Positions 44,619-49,801 of a DNA stretch of 49,801 nt are shown here, piece after piece. The first letter of the stretch is position 1. Each line of letters opens with the position of its first letter. Under the pieces are notes generated by a model. It searched no databases, was not told the origin of the DNA, and saw nothing but the letters and a program-made list of their open reading frames with translations. The position numbers and the translations under genes are program-made. Source of the stretch: a bacterium (lineage in GTDB: Bacteria; Eremiobacterota; Eremiobacteria; Baltobacterales; Baltobacteraceae); NCBI GenBank assembly GCA_021784715.1, contig JAJYHP010000091.1:1-49801 (forward strand), read 5' to 3'.

Positions 44619-46265
44619 ATGCAATCCATCGATTTTCGCGACCTCGGCCTTCTCCCAGAACTTACCGAGACCGTCGCCGCCCTTGGCTATGAAGAGCCGA
44701 CCGCAATCCAACGCGAGGCAATCCCACCGCTGCTCGCCGGGCGCGACGTCTTAGGACAGGCAGCGACCGGAACCGGAAAAACCGCCGCCTTCGCCTTACC
44801 GCTCCTTCATCGGCTCGGACGCAGCACCGACGGCTCTCGCAGCGTACGTGCACTCGTCCTCGTACCGACCCGAGAGCTTGCCATGCAAGTCGCCGAAGCG
44901 ATCCATCGGTACGGCAAGCAACTCGGCGTCGGCGTGCTACCGATTTTCGGCGGACAATCGATCGGGCTGCAGTTGCGTACGCTCAAACGCGGCGTCGATG
45001 TCGTCGTTGCGACTCCCGGGCGCGCGCTCGACCACATCCGGCGCGGTTCGCTCGACCTCGGACGGATCGAATTTCTCGTTCTCGATGAAGCCGACGAGAT
45101 GCTCGACATGGGCTTTGCCGACGAACTCGATGCGATTTTAGAGAACGTGCCGGCGACCCGCCAAAGCGCACTTTTCTCAGCGACCCTCGCGCCGCGCATT
45201 CGCACGATCGCGAAACGCCACCTCAAAGACCCCGTCCACGTTACGATTGCCAATGAAGTCGGCGCCCCGGGCGAAGTGCCGCGCGTACGCGAAGTCGTCT
45301 ACGTCGTTCCGCGCCCGCATAAAATCGCCGCACTCGCGCGCGTCCTCGACGCCGAAGCACCGACCTCCGCGATCGTCTTTTGCCGCACGCGTACCGAGGT
45401 CGACGAGTTAACCGAAACGCTCGGCGGCCGCGGCTACCAAGCAGAAGCGATTCATGGAGGGCTCTCGCAAGAGCAGCGCGACCGCGTTCTGCGACGCTTC
45501 CGCGACGGGCGCTCCGAGCTCCTCATCGCAACCGATGTCGCCGCACGCGGACTCGATATCGAACACGTCTCGCATGTCGTCAATTACGATGTGCCGTCCT
45601 CACCCGACGCCTACGTTCACCGCATCGGCCGTACCGGTCGCGCCGGACGCGAAGGTGTTGCAATCACCTTCGCCGAGGCACGCGAACAACGGTTGCTGCG
45701 CAATATCGAACAGCATACGAAACGAAAAATTAAAATCGAGAGCGTGCCGACCGTTCACGATCTGCGCGCGCGCCGCCTGGAGATGCTCAGCGCCGATCTC
45801 AACACCGCCGTGGAGAGCGGCGAACTCGAACGCTATCGGATCATCGTGGAATCGCTCGCGCACGAACACGAAGCGCTCGATCTCGCGGCAGCGGCCTTAA
45901 AGTTGCTCGATCGCAGCCGCGACGTTGACGGCGAGAGCGAGCAAGATATCCCAACAGTGGAATTCGGCGGCGGGCGCGGCCAAAAAACCGAACGCAAACC
46001 GCCGCGGCCGCGCGCGGATAACGTCGCCACCACGCGCATCTTTATCGGCGTCGGTCGCAACGATAATGTCCGACCCGCCGATCTCGTCGGCGCGATCGCC
46101 AACGAGGCGCATATCGACTCGCGCGAACTCGGCGCGATCGATATCGCCGACCGATTCTCGCTCGTCGAGGTCCCCGAGGCGATCGCCGAGCACGTCATCA
46201 AGGCGCTCAAGCGCACGACGATCCGCGGGAAAAAAGCCGGCGCGCGCCGCGACCGCGGCCGCTAA
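44619..46265 (+). CDS. deaD: DEAD-box RNA helicase (CsdA/DeaD type)
   Basis: 548 residues. Core motifs in order: GQAATGTGKTAAFALPLL (I), PTRELAMQVA (Ia), VVATPGRALDHI, VLDEADEMLDMGF (II), LFSATLAPRI (III), IVFCRTRTEVDELTETL (IV), IHGGLSQEQRDRVLRRF, ATDVAARGLDIEHV (V) and HRIGRTGRAGR (VI). The C-terminal part (about 465-545) is a DbpA-type RNA-binding domain (TRIFIGVGRNDNVRPADLVG), followed by a basic tail. It unwinds RNA, probably in ribosome assembly or cold response. GGGGAG lies about 11 nt before ATG 44619. Confidence 0.95.
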   Translation: MQSIDFRDLGLLPELTETVAALGYEEPTAIQREAIPPLLAGRDVLGQAATGTGKTAAFALPLLHRLGRSTDGSRSVRALVLVPTRELAMQVAEAIHRYGKQLGVGVLPIFGGQSIGLQLRTLKRGVDVVVATPGRALDHIRRGSLDLGRIEFLVLDEADEMLDMGFADELDAILENVPATRQSALFSATLAPRIRTIAKRHLKDPVHVTIANEVGAPGEVPRVREVVYVVPRPHKIAALARVLDAEAPTSAIVFCRTRTEVDELTETLGGRGYQAEAIHGGLSQEQRDRVLRRFRDGRSELLIATDVAARGLDIEHVSHVVNYDVPSSPDAYVHRIGRTGRAGREGVAITFAEAREQRLLRNIEQHTKRKIKIESVPTVHDLRARRLEMLSADLNTAVESGELERYRIIVESLAHEHEALDLAAAALKLLDRSRDVDGESEQDIPTVEFGGGRGQKTERKPPRPRADNVATTRIFIGVGRNDNVRPADLVGAIANEAHIDSRELGAIDIADRFSLVEVPEAIAEHVIKALKRTTIRGKKAGARRDRGR

Positions 46266-46294
46266 CGGGAGCCCGAAGGCAAGCAAGCGAAGGC

Positions 46295-46325
46295 CTCCTT
46301 CTAACGGAGATCCCGTTGGAAGGAG
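46295..46325 (+). promoter_or_regulatory. Hairpin that sequesters the ribosome binding site of the next gene
   Basis: CTCCTTCTAACGG (46295-46307) pairs with CCGTTGGAAGGAG (46313-46325), 13 pairs including one T-G, with loop AGATC. The 3' arm contains the Shine-Dalgarno sequence AAGGAG (46320-46325), 5 nt before GTG 46331. No U-run follows, so it is not a normal terminator. It would block initiation unless melted. Confidence 0.7.
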
Positions 46326-46330
46326 CTTCT

Positions 46331-47269
46331 GTGAACGACTCTCCTCGCGAGCTCATCGCTCGCCTCGCACGGCTGGAACGCGAGGTCGCGCGTACGCGTG
46401 CGATCGCCCTTGGAGCCGTCGCCGCCCTTGCAGCGACGCTCGTCATCGGCGCGACAGCCCTTCATCCCCCGGCGGCGCTCTCACCCTCGGCAGTCAGCAT
46501 CCGCGATGCCGCCGGCCATATCCGCGCCCGGCTCGATATCGACGGCCTCCATCTGTATGGAGCGGACGGCCACGAACGCGTGCTGCTCGGATTCGACGAG
46601 AATAAAGAGCCCACGCTGCACCTCGATGACGCGCACGGCACGATGCGCTACAGCACCTTCCTCGATCCGACGAACGGGTCGGCAACGACGCGCTATTACT
46701 CGGCATCCACGCAAACGCTCGCCACGCTCTCCGGCGTCGACGAACCCTATCTACGATTTTACGATAAGGCACATTCCTGGCGCGTGTATCTCGGGATAGC
46801 GTCGTCGCGCGACGCAATCCTCAATCTCTCGAACGGCTCCGGGCATATCGCCGCGGAGATGCTCGGCGGAACCGCGCCCCGCTTCAGTCTCTACACGGGG
46901 AGCGACGAGCAGATCCGCTCGAGTCTAGCGGTGAATTCCGACAATGCATCGACGCTCACGCTCCTCGATGCGACGGGACAATCCCGCGTCTTTCTCAGCG
47001 GCGACGAGCTTCCATTTCTCCGCCTGCTTACCGGGTCGGCAGTCGAACGGCTCTATCTCGGGTTGTCGGCGCAAGGGCACTCGTTACTGCTGCTCAACAA
47101 CCACCTCGGCGGAAACGGATATTCACTGACGGTCAACAACGGCGCCTATATGAAGCTCTTCGACGCATCGGCCCTCGAACGCGGGTATTTCGGCATGTAC
47201 ACGGGCGACGCTGCCGCCGGCGTTTCGATCTACAATGCCGACCACTCGGTCCACTGGACCTCGCCGTAG
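46331..47269 (+). CDS. Membrane-anchored repeat protein, function unknown
   Basis: 312 residues from GTG 46331 with AAGGAG at 5 nt. The short basic cytoplasmic helix LARLEREVARTRA is followed by one membrane segment (about 24-46, ALGAVAALAATLVIGATALH). The rest is a regular run of beta-type units in which a strand, a D.xG.xR/turn and a hydrophobic strand repeat (SIRDAAGHIRARLDIDGLHL, LLDATGQSRVFLSGDELPFL, LLTGSAVERLYLGLSAQGHS). It looks like an extracytoplasmic beta-solenoid/propeller-like surface protein. No enzyme motif. Its RBS is hidden in a hairpin (46295-46325), and it follows the helicase by 65 nt, so helicase-dependent translation is a possibility. Confidence 0.65.
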   Translation: MNDSPRELIARLARLEREVARTRAIALGAVAALAATLVIGATALHPPAALSPSAVSIRDAAGHIRARLDIDGLHLYGADGHERVLLGFDENKEPTLHLDDAHGTMRYSTFLDPTNGSATTRYYSASTQTLATLSGVDEPYLRFYDKAHSWRVYLGIASSRDAILNLSNGSGHIAAEMLGGTAPRFSLYTGSDEQIRSSLAVNSDNASTLTLLDATGQSRVFLSGDELPFLRLLTGSAVERLYLGLSAQGHSLLLLNNHLGGNGYSLTVNNGAYMKLFDASALERGYFGMYTGDAAAGVSIYNADHSVHWTSP

Positions 47270-47290
47270 CGCGCTCAACCACAGAACATT

Positions 47291-47328
47291 CGGAGAATCC
47301 CCGGCCTTCAAGCCGGGGAGTATGTCAA
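47291..47328 (+). repeat. Solitary IS605-type right-end hairpin
   Basis: GAATCCCCGGCC-TTCA-AGCCGGGGAGTATGTCAA matches the right end of the tnpB element at 25.34-25.38 kb, whose minus strand reads GAATCC.CGGCC..GGCCGGGGAGTAGGTCAA. The stem is CCCCGGC/GCCGGGG (47299-47305 with 47312-47318). No tnpB or left end is near. It ends 12 nt from the 3' end of tRNA-Ser. Confidence 0.75.
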
Positions 47329-47340
47329 GAGAAAAATTTA

Positions 47341-47426
47341 GGAGAGAGTGGGATTCGAACCCACGGAACCCGTGAGGGTTCAGCGGTTTTCAAGACCGCC
47401 GCATTCAACCGCTCTGCCATCTCTCC
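47341..47426 (-). tRNA. tRNA-Ser (anticodon UGA)
   Basis: 86-nt class II tRNA on the minus strand. Acceptor stem GGAGAGA/TCTCTCC is perfect. The D-arm region AGAGCGGTTGAATGCGG is present. The anticodon loop CTTGAAA gives TGA at 34-36 (window 47390-47392). A long variable arm (CTGAACCCTCACGGGTTC) marks serine. The T-arm has GTGGGTTCGAATCCCAC. The CCA end is not encoded. It reads UCA, and by wobble other UCN codons. Confidence 0.97.
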
Positions 47427-47539
47427 GTCTCGGCCGTCCGCTTCTTCCGCATCGACCCGATCCCCCCCGCCGGAAAAGCTGCGATGCAATGCGAAGTACC
47501 GGATGCTTCCTTTACTCGCAAGCTTTCGGAGGAATCCCT

Positions 47540-48028
47540 ATGAAGCATCTACTCATCCTCGCAGTCGCCGCCGCAGCAGCCTTCGCCCTCGGGCCGGTGC
47601 GCGCAGCGGCGCGCCCCATCAATCCTTGCGCGATCGTCACCCAGGCCGATGCGAGTACCGCGCTTGGCGTCCAGGCCCCGCGCGGTTTTGCCGCCTCGCA
47701 TATCGCGAACGCCTCGCTCGGTGGGGGAACGCCGGTCGGCCCGCTCGTGCTCTGCCGCTATCTCACCTCAGTCGGTGAACTCAACGCCAACATTCAGTCC
47801 TACGCATCGGCGCGCGCTCGGTTCGAAGCCGACCGAAAGCAGTGGTGGCCGACGACCTCCTATGCGGGCATCGGCGACGGCGCATTCTACGCCGGGGGCG
47901 GTAACCTAGAAGTGCTGAAAGGTCGCTACATTCTCTGGATTTCGCTAACGTTCAAGAAGCAAATCGCCCCGCGATATGCCGACCCGCGCCTCCTCGCACT
48001 GGCAAGGAAGGCCGTCGCGCGACTTTAA
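47540..48028 (+). CDS. Secreted hypothetical protein
   Basis: 162 residues. ATG 47540 with GGAGGA about 7 nt upstream. Sec signal peptide (about 1-24, HLLILAVAAAAAFALGPVRAAA). The mature part starts INPCAIVTQADASTALGV and continues through PLVLCRYLT to AGIGDGAFYAGGG, a pattern like DUF3558-type exported proteins (cysteine near start, later C-R-Y). Two cysteines could form a disulphide. No enzyme motif. Monocistronic. Confidence 0.65.
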   Translation: MKHLLILAVAAAAAFALGPVRAAARPINPCAIVTQADASTALGVQAPRGFAASHIANASLGGGTPVGPLVLCRYLTSVGELNANIQSYASARARFEADRKQWWPTTSYAGIGDGAFYAGGGNLEVLKGRYILWISLTFKKQIAPRYADPRLLALARKAVARL

Positions 48029-48120
48029 GAACGAATGACTCGGCGAGCCTCGCGAAGGGAAACGCGCGCGTGGTGTGCTAGGATAACAATCGGGGGAAGC
48101 GCACACGCAAGGAGGCGGTG

Positions 48121-49801
48121 GTGATTTTACCGGAGGGGGGCTCCTCGGTAGCGTACGGTTCGGAGGCCGCTTCGGCGCTCGCCGAGCTCGCCGCGTTCGA
48201 TGCACGGACGATGGCCGAGATCGTCGAGCACACCTTCGAGCAGGTTCGCCGCTGCGAATCGGTCGCCGATATTCTGGGCCGCATCAGCGAGGAAGAGTTT
48301 GCCCACCTTCAAGAGCGGATTGCGGAGTATTTCACGCTCCTTCTTTCGCCCGATCTCGATTTTGCGACCCATGCCCGGCAGGCACGCCGAGTCGGCTCGG
48401 TTCACGCCCTCGTAGGTCTCGGGCCCCAATGGCTCGCCCATTCCTACGCCGTCGTCGAAGAGCAGATCGCCGAGCGGCTCTCCGGCTTGCCGATCGAGCG
48501 CTCCGCCCGCATCGAGCGGATCTTGCACCAGCGCATCTTGCTCGACATCCGCGAGCAGGCCGAGAGTTACGGAACCGTCGGCAAAAGCCTCACCGCGACG
48601 ATCACGCAGATCGACCGCGGCATTAGCGCAGCCGCAAATCTCACCGATCTCATTCGTGGAGCCTTCGAGGCAATGAACGCGATCGACGGGATGCTTGCCG
48701 GGATGTTTCTACGCTCCGACTCCTCCGGCGAGCTCCAGGTCGAGGCGACCTTCGGGCTCGGGCGGCGCTATCACGAGGCGATGGAAGAGGGCAAAATTCC
48801 AAAGATCCATATCGACGCCGAACGTCCGGCAGGGCGCGGCCCGGGCGGCCGCGCTTGGCGGAGTGCCGAGATCGTCGTCGCACATGCGTGGATGACCGGC
48901 GAGGATCGCACGCCGTGGCGCTCGATCTCCGGGGAACTCGGCTTCCGAGCCGGAGCGGCGATTCCGCTCCTCGACGAATCGGGGCGCACGATCGCGCTGC
49001 TCATGCTCTACAGTAACTTTCCGGGTTTCTTCGCCAGCAATCGCATCGAAAAATTTCTCATCCATCTCCAGCTCGTACTCGGACGCGAGGTCGCACGGCG
49101 CATTCGCGCGCCGATCGTTCCGATGATCGAGAGCGCCGGCTACCGCCGACTCCTCGATATGCAAAGCGTCGCCGTCCTCTACCAGCCCATCGTCGATCTC
49201 CGCGACAGCTCGCTGGTGAAAGTCGAAGCGCTCGCCCGTCTGATCGACGAGCGCGGCGAGATGGTTCCCGCGCAACGCTTTCTCCCAGCGCTCGGCGAAT
49301 CGGATCTGCTGCAACTTTTTGAAGCGGTGCTTCGCACTGCCTGCCGCGACTGTACGATGCTCGAACGCGCCGGGCTTCGCACCAACATCGCCGTCAATAT
49401 TCCCGCGCCGGCACTCGCCGATCTACGCTACCGCGAGGTACTTTTCGCGATCCTTATCGAAAACAATCTCCCTCCCGAGCGCCTGACGCTCGAGATGCTC
49501 GAGACGCCTGAAGACGTCGCGGATCTCACTCGACACGAACAACTCATCGCGCAATTGCGGAGCGACGGCATCGAAATCGAACAAGACGACCTCGGATCGG
49601 CACATAGTTCGCTCGTGCGTCTCGATCGCTACCCGTTCGACGGCGTCAAAATCGATCAAGCGCTGGTGGAGGGGACGCAGCAGCATCCGCAACGCGCACT
49701 CGAATTCATCCTCCATCTCACACGCCTGGCACACGCTCTCGATATTCCCGTCACCGTCGAAGGATTGGAGAACCGTGGAACGATCGAAGCGGCAACGATT
49801 C
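48121..49801 (+). CDS. Globin-coupled sensor-GAF-EAL protein (3' end outside window)
   Basis: At least 560 residues, frame open through the window end. GTG 48121 has AAGGAGG at 5 nt. Residues about 20-160 match the globin-sensor pattern (YFTLLLSPDLDF, then QARRVGSVHALVGLGPQWLA with the proximal His in VGSVHA). Residues about 175-330 form a GAF-like domain (FEAMNAIDGMLAGMFLRSD.. AAIPLLDESGRTIALLMLYS). From about 350 there is an EAL domain: LYQPIVDLRDSSLVKVEALA, NIAVNIPAPAL, LTLEMLE, QDDLGSAHSSLVRL, VKIDQAL, VTVEGLENR. The catalytic acids and EAL motif are largely intact, so oxygen/haem-linked c-di-GMP hydrolysis is likely. Confidence 0.8.
   Translation, partial: MILPEGGSSVAYGSEAASALAELAAFDARTMAEIVEHTFEQVRRCESVADILGRISEEEFAHLQERIAEYFTLLLSPDLDFATHARQARRVGSVHALVGLGPQWLAHSYAVVEEQIAERLSGLPIERSARIERILHQRILLDIREQAESYGTVGKSLTATITQIDRGISAAANLTDLIRGAFEAMNAIDGMLAGMFLRSDSSGELQVEATFGLGRRYHEAMEEGKIPKIHIDAERPAGRGPGGRAWRSAEIVVAHAWMTGEDRTPWRSISGELGFRAGAAIPLLDESGRTIALLMLYSNFPGFFASNRIEKFLIHLQLVLGREVARRIRAPIVPMIESAGYRRLLDMQSVAVLYQPIVDLRDSSLVKVEALARLIDERGEMVPAQRFLPALGESDLLQLFEAVLRTACRDCTMLERAGLRTNIAVNIPAPALADLRYREVLFAILIENNLPPERLTLEMLETPEDVADLTRHEQLIAQLRSDGIEIEQDDLGSAHSSLVRLDRYPFDGVKIDQALVEGTQQHPQRALEFILHLTRLAHALDIPVTVEGLENRGTIEAATI

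Overview
The window (49.8 kb, GC-rich, gene-dense, very short intergenic gaps) is bacterial chromosome. It encodes an ExbB/ExbD/TonB energy-transduction set, which implies a diderm envelope. It also has neighbourhoods familiar from Terrabacteria: a YabE-like DUF348-G5-3D protein overlapping ksgA, and smpB-tilS-hpt-ftsH in a row. Degenerate c-di-GMP modules and a cysteate-synthase-like gene add to the picture. My best guess is a deep-branching diderm terrabacterium such as Ca. Eremiobacterota/Vulcanimicrobiota; this is inference from gene content only. Starts are frequently GTG or TTG, and neighbouring genes are commonly joined by 4-nt ATGA/GTGA/TTGA overlaps, which I used to choose starts.

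Layout. 1-0.6 kb: 5' end of accC and an AccB-like gene whose biotinylation lysine is missing. 0.6-2.4 kb: GAF-HD-GYP phosphodiesterase. 2.5-6.4 kb (minus): coupled cofactor operon moaC-mog-folC-folP-folB-folK. 6.4-8.5 kb: a tandem degenerate HD-GYP protein translationally coupled to a methyltransferase-like protein. 8.5-10 kb: small membrane protein, uppP, PilZ protein. 10.07-10.75 kb: a non-coding repeat cluster. 10.75-13.7 kb: tonB, then a terminator, then exbB-exbD-exbD-tonB. 13.9-18.5 kb: rho-rlu-aroF-TPR operon with a recognisable promoter. 18.5-19 kb: a small RNase-H-fold-like gene whose promoter carries a perfect Gram-positive-type LexA box. 19-23 kb: GT4 glycosyltransferase, YabE-like protein, ksgA, CPBP protease. 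23.3-26.9 kb: an accessory stretch with a second CPBP protein, an orphan secreted-protein-like gene, a TnpB-only IS605-family element and a MITE with perfect 21-bp terminal repeats.

26.9-39.1 kb (minus): a 12-gene, nearly gap-free cluster, moeA-hisC-metallophosphoesterase-thioesterase-smpB-tilS-hpt-ftsH-two M16-like proteins-GT4-GT9-like. moeA and serS are divergent with overlapping start codons. 40.4-42.0 kb: unknown protein plus a DUF4010 membrane protein. 42.06-44.56 kb: a leader with a strong intrinsic terminator in front of a CADD/TenA-like haem-oxygenase-fold protein, then a cysteate-synthase-like enzyme. 44.6-47.3 kb: DEAD-box helicase and an anchored repeat protein whose ribosome binding site is buried in a hairpin. 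47.3-49.8 kb: a solitary IS605-type right-end hairpin next to tRNA-Ser(UGA), a small secreted protein, and a globin-coupled GAF-EAL sensor running off the window.

Themes: folate/molybdopterin synthesis (possibly with CADD-type pABA supply), c-di-GMP signalling with several degenerate members, cell-envelope energetics, and RNA-level control (terminators, leader, sequestered RBS). The candidates for undescribed biology that I rate highest are the SOS-box-controlled RNase-H-like protein, the lysine-less AccB paralogue, the CADD-like gene behind an attenuator-like leader, and the tandem pseudo-HD-GYP/methyltransferase pair.
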